From contig NC_049995.1 of the NCBI RefSeq assembly GCF_000003815.2, positions 15,978,931 to 16,042,930 on the forward strand: a stretch of 64,000 nt of DNA, in the 5' to 3' direction. Under the pieces are notes generated by a model. It made no database searches. It was not told the origin of the DNA and saw nothing but the letters and a program-made list of their open reading frames with translations. The stretch's first letter is position 1. The number at the start of each line of letters is the position of its first letter. Below are positions 12,001-22,019 of the stretch, piece after piece. This DNA comes from Branchiostoma floridae. Its lineage: Eukaryota; Chordata; Leptocardii; Amphioxiformes; Branchiostomatidae. The position numbers and the translations under genes were made by a program.

Positions 12001-15000
12001 TATTATACTATAGGGAGAATACTTTGCCAGGGGACTTGGCACCAGAGGAGTAGGTCGGCCGCGCAGCCGAAGGGGAATCATGAACATAAGCGTGGACTGA
12101 CTCCCCTGGCCAATTTCTCGGTCTTTTTTGCCGAATTACTTAAGACTTCTCTCAGTGTCTTTAATAATAACAAGTGATAAAAATCAATTGGGGCTATGAA
12201 TGGGGGTATCTCATGTGAGTAGCCTAACGTGATATCCAGCCCAGGTAGACAGCCCAGCCTTTTCCGTAAACATTTTCTACTAGGAGGAAGAAAGAAAAAG
12301 AACGCACCAACGAAAACAATATGTTTTCCCCTTCGGGAAACATAAAAATGCGTCTTACCTCCCTCTATGATGACGTCAGCCCTCATGGCGATGTGCTCAT
12401 GCCAGGTGAGCACGTGGATCTTGATGTACCTGGCCGTGAAGGTGCCGTTGTACGTCTTAAAGGCGTGGCTCACAGGTGTGTCCGTATCCACGTTACCTTT
12501 GAAGATCTGATAAAACAACAGACAAGCTCGTCTGATATGGGTACTCTACTAGCCTGAATAAGTCACCCTATGCTTCCAGAAGCCCTCCCACCGGCCTGGC
12601 CTCTGGAAGCTTAATATCCAACACATCTTATTCAGGAAATTGGGAACATGACATAGTAATGCTGTTGATTAAAGCATATGTGCTGTCATAGAATAACTAT
12701 TGTCAGACTAAGAACTGTCTGTTGATATGGTGTCAATGTCTCTGTTTCTCTGTCTGTCTGTCTCTGTCTGTCTGTCTGTCTCTGCTTGTTGTGTGTTTTT
12801 GTGTTTCCGGATATTTGTGGACAGCGTAAGTTTAGAGCCTCTGGATGTGTTGTGCAGATATTAAGTATGTTGATAGGGGTTAATTCAATGAAGGTCAATG
12901 TCGATTTTAGAACCCTACTGTGTGCCATTTGAAAGATCACCAATTGTAGTTAAGTACAATTACCAAGGCTTCTCCGTTGGCTTTCTTGTACTCCGTCTCG
13001 TCTCCATTCTCCAGCCCGTAGGAGATCTTGTATGACGTCACCCACTGCTGCGTGGGTCCCCCCGGCCAGTCCGGGCTGGAGTTCCTCCCCTGTGTGACGA
13101 TCCCGGTCACCAGCCGAGCGGACTCCAGGTCGATCAGAAGAAACTGTTTGTCGTCGTTTGTAGCCGCACACCAGGCTCCGGCCTCAGTCGCCGTCTCCAC
13201 GCACGAGAACTTGGCGCGAGTGACGGTGGTCTTCTCGCTGAGCTCGGTTGAGCTTGTCATCACTACAGTGGTGGTCGTGCTGGCAAATACCGAGTACTTA
13301 GAAATCTTCTCGGCGATGGTTGTCATCTTCATTGCCAACCCGGCCTTCTCAACCTCTAGCTTCTTCGTTTCTGTGGGAATGAATGCATTGAGCTCATTTT
13401 AAAGGTAAATGTCCATGGCCTTTTTGAGGCCATGTAAAATTAATAAAGAACAGGCTTGTCTGATGGATATAACATAAAAATTACCAAGTCAAGGGTAATC
13501 TGGATTGTCTTCACTATGGCTCTGAAAGCCTCTGATATAGAACAGGCTTCCCTGGTGGGTATAAGCTAAACGTAAACAAGTCAAGTAAACTGGATCGGCA
13601 GCACATCCAGTCAGTGTAACCCAAAGCATTTGAGTGGCTCTTGATGAGTCCTGTTTCGCGTAGAACTGTAGTAAAGCAAGAGAAAATAATCTCCAAGTAA
13701 ATCCTACGGTAGCATAAGATAGTATCAAAAGCTGCCAGAGGAGTGAAGCCGGCCTAGAAGTGTGTTTGGCTACCGGGCAAATGTTCACCTCTTGGCTGAC
13801 TACACTCCTTGGCCATTTAAATACTATCTTATGCCATCGTAGAATATGCTTGGAGATTAAGAAAGGGCGTCTCACCATCCTCAATGATGACGTCCGCCCT
13901 CATGGCGATGTGCTCATGCCAGGTGAGCACGTGGATCTTGATGTACCTGGCCGTGAAGGTGCCGTTGTACGTCTTAAAGGCGTGGCTTACAGGTGTGTCC
14001 GTGTCGGCATTGCCCTTAAAGATCTGATAAAAAACAAACAAAGAAGCTCGTATGATATAGCTGTTCGACAAGCCTGATGGCCAACACCTCTAAGTCTCAG
14101 AATTGGGAACATGGCATGCCAATGCTGTTGCTTCATGCATATGTGCTGATATGGGCCAAACATAGTAGAACTGAGAACTGTCTGTTGTCATGGTGTTGGA
14201 GGTGTTATGAGTGGTTACCATGGTGACAGGGAATCTTCAGTCTGTCTGTGTTTGTGGTTCACGATATATGTATGGTCAGCATCGCTTTAGAACATCTGGA
14301 TGGATTGTAGTGATATGTTGTAGATGGATAGGGGTTGGGAAGACGAAGGTCAATGTCAATTTTACGAACACGAACACTGAATTACCTATGGTAGTACGAA
14401 TACTGAATTACCTATGGTAGGCAATAAGTCCACTTACTAAGGCTTCTCCATTGGCTTTCTTGTACTCCGTTTCGTCTCCATTCTCCAGCCCGTAGGAGAT
14501 TTTGTATGACGTGACCCACTGCTGTGTGGGTCCGTCCGGCCAGTCCGGGCTGGAGTTCCTCCCCTGTGTGACGATCCCGGTCACCAGCTGAGCGGACTCC
14601 AGGTCGATCAGAAGAAACTGTTTGTCGTCGTTTGTAGCCGCACACCAGGCTCCGGCTTCGGTCGCCGTCTCCACGCACGAGAACTTGGCGCGAGTGACTG
14701 AGGTCTTCTCGCTGAGCTCGGTTGAGCTTGTCATCACTACAGTGGTGGTCGTGCTGGCAAATACCGAGTACTTGGAGATTTTCGTTGTGATTGCTGTCAT
14801 CTTAGATTCCATGCTCATCTTCTTTGCTGTATAAAAGAATAAAACACGTAGTTTTGATAATTCGTCTTCACTTGCTTAATGTCATAATTCATGAAAGCAT
14901 AATATGTTAGCTTTTGTCGTTTGGCTTGTGTTTCACATGTTCAACAGTATAAGGTTCACTTCTAGGCCAGCTACACTCCTTTGATACTTTCTTGTGCTAC

Positions 15001-15433
15001 CGAAGGATCTGCTTGAAGATTAGAATATAGTCGCTCCTTTGCCGGCGTTCGATACCGGCTTGTGCTACCGTAGGATCTGCTTGGAGATTAGAATGTAGCC
15101 ACTCCTTTATCAGCTTTTGATACTATCTTATGCTACCTTAGTCACTCCTATTGGCATCGTTCGATACTTTGTGCTACCGTAGGATCTGCTTGTAGATAAA
15201 CCATATACCACTTACTTGTGCTGGACGCGCTGCTTGACGTCATCGATGACGTCATCATGGCCTTGAAGTCGAACTTCTGCCCAGACTTGAGCGCCACCGT
15301 CTTCATGAACCCTCGGATCTCCTCCATCTGTTTCTTCTGGTCCTCGATCATCTTGGTGAGAGACGCGATGGTCTCCTTCAGGGCAGCGATGTCTTCTGGA
15401 GTCGCCATCTTGCCTCTGGTCGTCGCTACGGTT
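1..15433 (-). CDS. Multi-exon gene for a tandem F5/8 type C (discoidin) repeat protein, 3' end outside window
   Basis: The gene reads right to left. It has a first coding exon (15,216-15,433, ATG at 15,408-15,406) and then alternating exons A and B that together encode one discoidin-fold module of about 185 residues. Exon A carries a charged, Ser/Thr/Val-rich linker and the first two thirds of the fold (core GAWCAATNDDKQFLLIDLE, then VTGIVTQGRNSSPDWP); exon B carries the C-terminal strands (FKGNKDTDTPVTHNF, ARYVKIHPVTWNDHI). Introns between modules are phase 1, those inside a module phase 0, with good GTAAG/GTGAG donors. Twelve full modules and the start of a thirteenth are present, about 2,280 residues in the window. 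F5/8 C domains usually bind lipid, glycan or collagen outside the cell, but no signal peptide is visible, as in the cytosolic discoidins of Dictyostelium. The function here is unknown. Module 2 carries a frameshift. The exon structure is well supported; the isoforms are not known. Confidence 0.88.
272..928 (-). CDS. Discoidin module 1
   Basis: Exon A is 522-928 (407 nt, donor GTATGT) and exon B 272-419 (148 nt, donor GTAAGC). It matches the young consensus throughout. ELDARYTV replaces the usual ELDVRYTV. Confidence 0.88.
1187..1838 (-). pseudogene. Discoidin module 2, frameshifted exon A
   Basis: Exon A is 1,428-1,838 (411 nt) and exon B 1,187-1,334 (148 nt). A tandem duplication of tacg at 1,483-1,490 adds 4 bp relative to every other copy. 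The reading frame is lost just after SYTLSY, and joining to exon B would give a stop about 14 codons into B. Splice sites are intact. Because A plus B is normally 555 nt with matching phases, skipping the pair would restore the frame. An assembly error is possible. Confidence 0.75.
2334..2970 (-). CDS. Discoidin module 3
   Basis: Exon A is 2,564-2,970 (407 nt) and exon B 2,334-2,481 (148 nt). By eye exon A differs from that of module 1 at about seven of 407 bases. It has VTVVSV where most others have VTMVSV. Confidence 0.88.
3474..4117 (-). CDS. Discoidin module 4
   Basis: Exon A is 3,711-4,117 (407 nt) and exon B 3,474-3,621 (148 nt). Private changes are LVNGIVTQ (others LVTGIVTQ), ENQYKD, and HNFTEFGG in exon B (others HNFAEFGG). 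Confidence 0.88.
4615..5251 (-). CDS. Discoidin module 5
   Basis: Exon A is 4,845-5,251 (407 nt) and exon B 4,615-4,762 (148 nt). The linker is distinct (KKKEIKELEKRQETMTTIAE, SVMASSSITVSV) with a good acceptor (TTCTACAG), while the domain core matches modules 1-4. Confidence 0.88.
5571..6216 (-). CDS. Discoidin module 6
   Basis: Exon A is 5,810-6,216 (407 nt) and exon B 5,571-5,718 (148 nt). The linker has QLNEVAKKEEQM (Asn for the usual Lys), and exon A ends EYKDVKGELK. Confidence 0.88.
6717..7360 (-). CDS. Discoidin module 7
   Basis: Exon A is 6,954-7,360 (407 nt) and exon B 6,717-6,864 (148 nt). The linker reads AKKAIKEVAKKEETMTVIAE, then SVMASSSIMVSV. The acceptor of A (CATCATAG) is weak. 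The intron on its 5' side (7,361-7,865) does not resemble the other inter-module introns. Confidence 0.87.
7866..8511 (-). CDS. Discoidin module 8 (first of the young expansion)
   Basis: Exon A is 8,117-8,511 (395 nt, linker four codons shorter: TKIQIKKEEEKTVIAET) and exon B 7,866-8,013 (148 nt). The domain core of A is almost base-identical to modules 1-7 although linker and surrounding introns differ. Exon B is the most divergent of the young group (HNFAQLNGPFKARYV). Confidence 0.88.
8757..9010. repeat. Tandem duplication inside the module 9-8 intron
   Basis: A segment beginning aagtaagtccaaaacagtc (about 8,759) recurs as ggaagtctaaaacagtcc (about 8,925). Both run through gctgaaattaaccg and end near ttgaggt. 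The spacing is about 165 bp and the copies are noticeably diverged. Confidence 0.7.
9036..9950 (-). CDS. Discoidin module 9
   Basis: Exon A is 9,544-9,950 (407 nt) and exon B 9,036-9,183 (148 nt). It is the last module of the older subfamily. The linker starts TKKLEVQMMEVETTKTTIAE. Exon B reads FKANVDTDTPVSHSFKAYSG. Exon A ends EAVV where modules 1-8 have GELK. Donor of A is GTGAGT. Confidence 0.87.
10590..11601 (-). CDS. Discoidin module 10
   Basis: Exon A is 11,189-11,601 (413 nt, two codons longer in the linker) and exon B 10,590-10,737 (148 nt). It belongs to the older subfamily. It has CAKVNDDKQ where other modules have CAATNDDKQ, and TWHGHIAMRAD in exon B. The acceptor of A is TTCCTACAG. 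Confidence 0.87.
12359..13370 (-). CDS. Discoidin module 11
   Basis: Exon A is 12,964-13,370 (407 nt) and exon B 12,359-12,506 (148 nt). It belongs to the older subfamily. The linker starts TKKLEVEKAGLAMKMTTIAE. The donor of A is the weaker GTAATT. Two substitutions stand out: DWPGGPTQQ where the other modules have DWPDGPTQQ, and VIIEG at the end of exon B in place of VIIED. Confidence 0.87.
13691..13855. mobile_element. MITE with ends like ctccaag...cttggag, in the module 12-11 intron
   Basis: The left arm reads ctccaagtaaatcctacggt then agcataagatagtat; the right arm is its imperfect inverse ending agaatatgcttggag. The middle holds a second inverted pair (tgccagaggagtga / tgactacactccttggcca). 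Related copies are at 27,535-27,685 and, in pieces, at 14,955-15,205 and 31,660-31,885. Confidence 0.65.
13876..14826 (-). CDS. Discoidin module 12 (first module after the N-terminus)
   Basis: Exon A is 14,438-14,826 (389 nt) and exon B 13,876-14,023 (148 nt). The linker is the shortest of the older subfamily (KKMSMESKMTAITTKISKYS). It has the older signature FSCVETATEAGAWC, and exon B reads TWHEHIAMRADVIIED with no cysteine. Donor of B is GTGAG, of A GTAAGT. The acceptor of A is TTTTATACAG. Confidence 0.88.
14955..15205. repeat. Degenerate tandem half-copies of the ccaagcagatcctacggta MITE
   Basis: The motif tgtgctaccgtaggatctgc and close variants occur three times (about 14,991, 15,062, 15,170), each near actcctttg/actcctttat. 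The block lies immediately downstream of the first coding exon, in intron 1 of the discoidin gene. Confidence 0.6.
15216..15433 (-). CDS. First coding exon: coiled-coil-like N-terminus
   Basis: The chosen ATG (15,408-15,406) has A at -3 and G at +4. An acceptor (TTACAG at about 15,434-15,439) lies 25 nt upstream of the ATG, so the exon probably begins with a short 5' UTR piece. The encoded 64 residues start MATPEDIAALKETIASL. Residues about 5-38 are rich in Leu/Ile/Met with Lys/Glu between and look like a short coiled coil that could oligomerise the protein. A Ser/Thr/Met-rich tail follows. No hydrophobic signal sequence is seen. The exon ends after one base of a codon (donor GTAAGT), matching the phase of every module. 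Confidence 0.8.
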
Positions 15434-15765
15434 CTGTAATAGGATATGATAGATAAGTTATTGGAGTTCACTTTTGCACCACCAGTAATGTCTCTCACTT
15501 ATTTTTTTCTATTTTATTGAGATTGTCCATGTACATAAACAATGGAGGTATGGCGAAACAGGTGTCAGAAGACGCCTTTTCAAAGCCACCATATCGAAAT
15601 CATTTTTTGAGGGGGGGGGGGCTTTTTTGTTCGGAATATCCGTCTCCTAGGAGGATTTCCGACCAAGGATGTAAGGGGTTCGTCCTTCCCCTGACTTGTG
15701 TATCATGGCACTTGCTTGAGTTTTGCAAAAGGGTATCAATAAATCATGATATAGAACTAGTAGCA

Positions 15766-16075
15766 TCGTGTGGCGCAATCGGTAAGGTGGATGGCCCAAA
15801 CCCCAGAGGTCCCGGGTTCAAAATCGCTGATATTGACCTGACATTGTGCCCTTGGGAAAGGTACTATACACGGCTTTAATTCCTTACTTCACTAAGGTGT
15901 ACATGAGTATCTAGCTTCGGTTAAAGACGTCACTCGAATAAGACATTATGAAGGCCCAGTGTTTGAGGAGGGACACACCTCATGCACGCTAAAGAAATCG
16001 CCACACTCGAAAAGAGTAGGGGTCCTTCCCGGTGGGAGTGGATTAAACCTTACAGTCTGGTCTCCAGGTTGACAT
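15766..16075 (+). mobile_element. tRNA-derived SINE
   Basis: The head contains A-box-like gtggcgcaatcggtaaggtg and B-box-like gtcccgggttcaaaatc, followed by the shared body ttgtgcccttgggaaaggta. The same head and body recur at 32,325-32,520 and in other fragments. It lies upstream of the discoidin gene. Confidence 0.7.
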
Positions 16076-16079
16076 CTTG

Positions 16080-17460
16080 AAAAGGTGATAGTCACATGTT
16101 CTGTCAATTCTTTGACAAATGTGGTAAAACTAAATGAATAGATAACTACACTTGATGAATAGTGACGTCTTTGACATGCCTGGTGTATCTAGGTTACAGT
16201 GAGCGTGGTTAAAAATTTATGCCTTTAATCTTTCATCTGCCCTGGAGTTAACCCTAAAGGCACCGACTATAATGGACCCTCTGTGATACGTACCTTTCTT
16301 TTGTAACTCTATATTCTTTTTGTCTGATGTACATGTACAATGACAGTACTTGTTCCATCTTTTGTAGTATCTTTTCAGGAAAATGTTCTTTGCCCTTTTG
16401 TTAGAGAAAGTCTTTTCATCTCATTGTTTTTTTACTGCTTTTAGCCAGATATACACCAGTTCTAAGCCTCTTGTGCCTAATATGAATTTACCAAGGCTCT
16501 GAAGTCCTCTCTCCGCCATGAAAGGGTGCCCAGAAACATCATAAACACATGAATGGATGATTTAAATGCCATAGACCTTTTATGCCGTATAAACGTAACA
16601 AACATTTCAGGTGAATGTCTTGCAAGGTTGTTTATGCCACGAACAGGGCGCCTTTTTGACACGTGTAGACTGACTATGAAATGCAGGCAAAATATCTATA
16701 TATTTCCTGAACAGATGTTACAAGATCTGGATAATTTTCCTGACCCAGTTATCCATGCAGCTATATATACATTTATGCAGTAGTCTGATATTAAATGCAG
16801 AAAGACGCTACAGTCTGGATGAACAGCTTGAGGCATCTTCCCATTCATCTTGTTCACAAAGGCGTCCCCGTCCGACGTGTTTTGCGTCATGGTAACTATG
16901 GAGGGATGCCTTTTAACTTTTGTCCATTTGTGTAACTCCACTAGTTCTAAATCCGACTTTTCTCACCGTCCATCTCTTGATATAGTTTTCCTCTTCATTC
17001 CTCGGCATTTTTGATCACGGCAATGAGATATATGAAAATATGGAAAAAAATGGTATCCATCAAAACTAAAGGAACCCAATCCGTACGGACCTTTTTTTCT
17101 CTGCGCACAAGCGTTATCTGCATCTTTTTTTTTAGCAAGGAACATACAGGCGTAAATTGGGTGTTTAACACTGGGTGTTATATTGTGTACGAAAACAGGA
17201 ATTATTGTATCATATGTTATGCTTTACACAGGGAGTCGAATGTCTCTGTCCGAATGATTTACTTTCACTGGTATGTCTTGAATGGGATGTCCTGAGGGTG
17301 TCCTATTGTCACTCAAGCGTTACTCTCACTTTTTAGTCTGTCCACTTTTTAGACGATGGATTAAGTGACTACGGATGAAGTTTTACCAAAAGATTGCTAA
17401 TAAGCAAACCGGTCAGCCAATAACGTTCTTGACGTATCTCATTATGTTAGTTATATCTAT
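16080..17460. other. Intergenic, nothing recognised
   Basis: Only short ORFs with no recognisable domain are present. I see no exon-like or repeat structure that I can support. Confidence 0.5.
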
Positions 17461-17474
17461 TAAGCTTAATTTTG

Positions 17475-17850
17475 CAGTAACAAAATTGCCTTAATTTTAT
17501 AGACTTCGGTCAGAAACGTCATAAAATTTCCTGATTTGTATAACAAGAAAACAATAAAAGAGCAAATTTCAACTATACGGTGCAACAACAGGTGCATTTG
17601 GCAAATTAGCTTTAAGTGTAGTTTTAAAACGCTGAGCTCTTCATTTCAAACACTAGTAACAAAATAATACAGTTTCCAGAGCTCGGTCAAAAGCGTCATA
17701 CAATTTCCTTATTTGCATAACATTAAAATTTCATCCTTCGTATCACTAAAAGAATAATTTCTAGCCATACAGTGCAGCAACAGGTCCATTTGGTAGATTA
17801 GTGTAAAGTGTAGTTTTAAAACCCTTCTCCCTTCATTTAAAACACCCTGC
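17475..17850. repeat. Two diverged tandem copies of a ~185-bp segment
   Basis: Copy 1 (about 17,475-17,655) and copy 2 (about 17,656-17,850) share agtaacaaaat, cggtcagaaacgtcataaaa / cggtcaaaagcgtcatacaa, cagcaacaggtccatttggtag and agtgtagttttaaaac. Confidence 0.65.
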
Positions 17851-18349
17851 CATCGTTTGCCCATTTAACTGACCTAGTTTCAAACACGCCCCCTTTAATT
17901 GTCGCAGACGCAACTCTGGCTGCAACACAACACAGCACAACACAACAGGGCATTTAAAAATGTGTAACAGAGACTTATACGACTCATAAGGACATTAAAC
18001 GGTGTAAACTGTATCTCTGTAAAATACCTTGTCTGACCCTTGCCTCTTCCCTCATGACCGCAATGAAAAGCGGCATACATGCCGATTTGAGCTTTCATAA
18101 ATAAATAAAGGTTCAAACAAACAAACAAACAAACAAACACTTTGGTGTGACCCTTGTCAGCCAAGATAAATCTGTGGTAAAAGTAACAATGTTCCAGGTA
18201 TGTAGCTTGATCCACCCATGTTTGGCTGATTGTTCTCTCAATATTCCTTTTTCATATCTTCTGATTCAAGATGTTTATAATTCACGTATCTATTTTAGAT
18301 TGATAAGATGCTTCGATATAAGACAGGTCGTTGATAGTATACTATATTA

Positions 18350-18490
18350 CCTCACACCACCCAGGTGTAAAATGGGTACTTGACTTCGGTTGGGGAAGTG
18401 AAAGGAGTTTGGAAGGAGAGGGGTGGGCTCCAATCAATAACGTGCCATAGACATGTTGGATAAGAATCCACCGCCCTTGTGGCCTAAAAA
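18350..18490 (+). mobile_element. SINE 3'-part fragment
   Basis: It matches the body of the local tRNA-derived SINE: ccaggtgtaaaatgggtact, gacttcggttggggaagtg, then a variant of the gtgg..ccaccgcccttgtggcct tail. The tRNA-like head is missing. Confidence 0.55.
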
Positions 18491-18539
18491 CCTCTAAGAG
18501 ACTACAATTCTATCAAGAACTGTGAGGTTGCAACCATGC

Positions 18540-19990
18540 TTATTGTTCTTCTGATAATCGTTTTGCTGCCGCCCATTTCAACAATATTATCCTTGTCCCA
18601 ATAACCTGTCCCTGACACAGTGGACTAACAATCCAACTGCACCTCAAAGGACCAAAAATAGTATGGGACCACCTTTCTAACACAATCCCAAAGATAGGGC
18701 TAAAATTTCCATACTCATCGCTCTCTAGAATATATTTTGCTCCCCCTCCCACACACATCTATTTCAACAATACCATTCCTGTCCTAGACACGGTGGACTA
18801 ACTACCCGACTGCACCTGCGAACTCTGAGGACCAAGACTAGTATGGGACCACCTTTTTAACAACGATCACAAAGTTATGGCTAAAATTCCCATAGTTATT
18901 GTTCTCAGGAATGAATTTTTCTCTCACTACCACCCCCCCCCCCCCACACACACACACCTATTTAAACACTAAACAGTCCTAAGACACAGTTGACCAACAA
19001 CCCACTGCCCCTACGGCCTCAAAGGATCAAGGACAACATTTCCATTAACAATCACAACGTTAGCACTGAATTTGTCCGTGTTCATTGACCTCTGGAATAT
19101 ATTTTTGCTTTCACGTATTTTAAACGTTACAATAACTGGTTGTACGGTGGCGGCGATGACGGTATATTGTGTGTTAGAAAACTAGTATCCCTGCAGCCTT
19201 AACTCAAGGAAGAAAGTCTATGGGACTACATTGTTACCAACTATCACAATATTTAGTACTAAAAGTCCATACTCTTGACCACACTTTTGTCACCACTCAC
19301 CTATTTGAAACGTAACAATGACTATGGCTGTACGGCGTCATATTGTATGTTGGGAAGCTAATGTCCCTACGGCCTCAAGAAAGAAAGTCTATGAGATGAC
19401 CTTGTTACCAACTATGACAATGTTAAGACTCCAATTTCCTTGCTTCTGACTTCATTTTTGCTTCCACTCACCACTTTCAAGCGTAGTAATATGCATATGA
19501 CTGTGGCTGTCCGGTGGTGACGACGGTATATTGTGTGTTGGAAAGCTACGGCCTCAAGAAACAAAGTCTATAGGACTACACTGATACAAACTATCACAAT
19601 GTTAGGACTAAAATTGCCTTGCTTCTGACTTCATTTTTGCTTCCACTCACCTCTTTCAAGCGTAGCTATATGGCTGTGCCTGTACGGCGGTATGTTGTAT
19701 GTTGGAACGCTACTGTCGCTACGGCCTCAAGGAAGATAGTCTATGGAACTACCTGTATCACAATGATAGGACTAAGATTGCAATGTGTAGGACTGCATTC
19801 TTGCCTCCACTCACCTCTTGCAAACGTAGCGAAGTCCGTGGATGTTGTGGAAGCGATGATGTGGTCCTGTGTGTTGGAAGCTCTCCGCCTCGGTCGGTCC
19901 GACTGCAGAGGTCGCCACTCAAACAACAGGGCCTGTCCTGCACTGCCTGCTGCACGTCCGACTGCAGACGTCACCACCCAGACAACAGCC
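18540..19990. repeat. Degenerate satellite array, monomer about 165-195 bp
   Basis: A phrase like ctatcacaatgttaggacta recurs at about 18,679, 18,864, 19,050, 19,244, 19,413, 19,591 and 19,757. Each copy is followed by a short pyrimidine-rich part and a variant of tttgcttccactcacc, and preceded by a variant of gtctatgggactaca. Copies are strongly diverged, with no coding potential. Confidence 0.65.
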
Positions 19991-20074
19991 TGACCTGTCC
20001 TTCAATATACCTGTACACCGGACTGACCAGATGGCAGGGGTAACTCAGTCACCTGTATCACATCACTTGTTCTA

Positions 20075-20082
20075 TCTATCTG

Positions 20083-20122
<40 letters not shown>
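20075..20122. repeat. (TCTA)n microsatellite
   Basis: About eleven tcta units directly abut the left end of a pogo-like element. Confidence 0.95.
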
Positions 20123-20308
20123 CAGTACCCGCATAATTGCATCCCATTTGCCAGTGCATTTCGTGCAATTATCCTAATGGTGCAACAAAGCGAAGGTGTG
20201 TGTTGTTAAGTTGATTTAAGCTGGAACACACCACCACGGAATTTTGGAATGTCGTGCAATTAACAGAAGTGTGCGATTATCCGTTGTGCAATTAAATGTC
20301 TTCTCCTG
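20123..20308. mobile_element. Pogo/Tigger-like MITE, degenerate copy
   Basis: It starts CAGTACCCGCATAATTGCAT and ends with the partial inverse gtgcaattaaatgtcttctcctg. It is flanked on both sides by TA, the target duplication of Tc1/mariner-pogo elements. The body matches the better-preserved copy at 24,811-24,956. Confidence 0.65.
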
Positions 20309-20465
20309 TATCTACTAATCAATTGACCCCCTGGCTGTTGGAAGGACAGTTTGAAACATTTAGACGAAGATTTTCATCCAGGTTCGTCTAAAAAATAAAA
20401 AAGGCACATATTCCTTTCTCTGCATTTGAGGAAGACCACGGTAGTTGAGCACGCAGACGAGTGGT

Positions 20466-20657
20466 CTAGCCCTCTGCTGTAGTGATTGCACTCATGTGTG
20501 GCCCAGGGCTACAGAAACGGAGATGGGCGCCACCCGATGCACCCTTTATTCTATTCGATGCAGCTGTTAGCAACTGTGGGAGGCCGAGAGACGTCCAATC
20601 GCAGATGTCTTCTGTCCAGGTCTTTTTTGGCGACGCCGACAGAGGCCTTCTTCGCAA
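20466..20657 (-). pseudogene. Possible LINE ORF C-terminal relic
   Basis: The minus strand encodes about 60 residues including SASPKKTWTEDICDWTSLGL and a basic tail. This resembles the extreme C-terminus of non-LTR retrotransposon polyproteins. No reverse transcriptase core is present. A shorter similar stretch (gagatgggcgccgccctatg) occurs at about 25,182. The resemblance is from memory. Confidence 0.35.
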
Positions 20658-21169
20658 ATGCCCTGTCTGACCGTCTACTTTGTCATGTTCTATATCACAG
20701 CTGTCTTGTTGGCTGGTGGATTACCTTCCTGCTATCATTATCATAATCATGACTTTCTTCAGTTTGTCTTTAGACCACGACTAATTTCTATGTGTGAAAG
20801 TTCATTGCAGGTAAGAGTGACAATTACTAGGCATATTTTGGTCAGTACGCCCGAGGCAAAGACCCACAGTACACATTGCTTAACCTGGCCTCGTAACCCC
20901 CGGCAACTATTCCGCCCCAATGGATAGTCACAAGATCCCCGGTTTAGTTCTTAGTTTCTTTCTTGGCATGGTCTTAATGCATTTTCGCTATCTCGCTTAA
21001 ACAGAGGTTTAGATTTGTACGTTATAATTCTAGACCCTTTAGACATGTGGGGTATAATCGAAACATGAAGTTTCACTAAGAAGAATATATGTTTGGCCTT
21101 TCTGTGACCTATGACCTGTCGAAGTTAGGTACCCAATTTTGCAGCTACATGTAGAGTGAGCAAAGTCGT

Positions 21170-21245
21170 ATGAAGTGCCTTTCCCAAGGCGTCGAACCCA
21201 GGACCTCTGGATCCTGTGTCCCCTGGCCTAGCCATTAGGCGAATA
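21170..21245 (-). mobile_element. SINE head fragment, reverse orientation
   Basis: It contains the inverse of the SINE head: cctttcccaaggcgtcgaac, ccaggacctctggatcc, cctggcctagccattaggcg. Confidence 0.5.
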
Positions 21246-21391
21246 TAGCCACTTGGTCATTTGAATTCGATTCCACTTTGTGAAGTAGATTTTGACTTTC
21301 AGTGAATAGTCTAAAAAGACAAGAGCAAAATTCTTTGTAGTTCTTCGTGATCAAAAATGTTTTTGTCGTCTGTTTTATCATTTCTGAGTTT

Positions 21392-21636
21392 AAGGGCGTA
21401 GTTGCATAGGTCGTGCGACCGTCGTACGACCTCAAACATTTGGGCATTTTTGAGGACAAAAATGTACGTTTTCTTTAAATGTCTTGGTACACGAAATGCT
21501 GTTTTGGATCCATGTTGGTGGTTGGTTCTGTCACAGCCTGCTTGAAAATCCTATGGCATCAAAAACCGTACGACGATCGCACGACCTATGACATCAAAAT
21601 CGTACGACGATCGCACGACCTTTGTGACCGCGCCCA
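21392..21636. mobile_element. MITE with 11-bp-motif inverted repeats (GTACGACGATC family)
   Basis: The left end gggcgtagttgcataggtcg leads into cgtgcgaccgtcgtacgacc; the right end is gatcgcacgacctttgtgac then cgcgccc. The interior has tcttggtacacgaaatgctg and cacagcctgcttgaaaatcc, shared with 29,321-29,537. Superfamily not resolved. Confidence 0.65.
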
Positions 21637-22019
21637 TAGTATCGGCACAGCTACATTTCTACCGATCATTGACCCCAGTATGTGCTTCTGGTTGAGCAAA
21701 TAAACTGTCAGACCAAGAATGATAGATTGATGACAGAAGCATAAAAGCTTGAGGACTGAGAGAGGGGGCGTGGTTTTCTAAAAGACGCGTCTAGTCTAAA
21801 CAAACATTCGACAAATTAACAGTGTACACTAAATGTGTTCACATCGTGTCGTTATCCTAACTCTTACCTCACATGTTTTCATTACCAGTCAATATAGTAC
21901 AGCCTTTATAACTTGCAATACAGACGGTTTTAAAGTTGTTTTCAGCTCATATGGCTTCCCATTAAGAGAGTGTGTGCGTAATAGGTCCTGCTTGCGGCAA
22001 ATGCCGGCAGCAGGTTGAC

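Noticed and set aside
15409-15498. Earlier in-frame ATG at 15,498 upstream of the discoidin start
   Set aside because: A pyrimidine-rich acceptor (TTACAG) lies between it and the chosen ATG, and the extra residues look like intron translation.
15784-15832. Possible tRNA gene
   Set aside because: Only A- and B-box-like pieces; no cloverleaf closes, and the same head recurs with a shared body, so it is a SINE.
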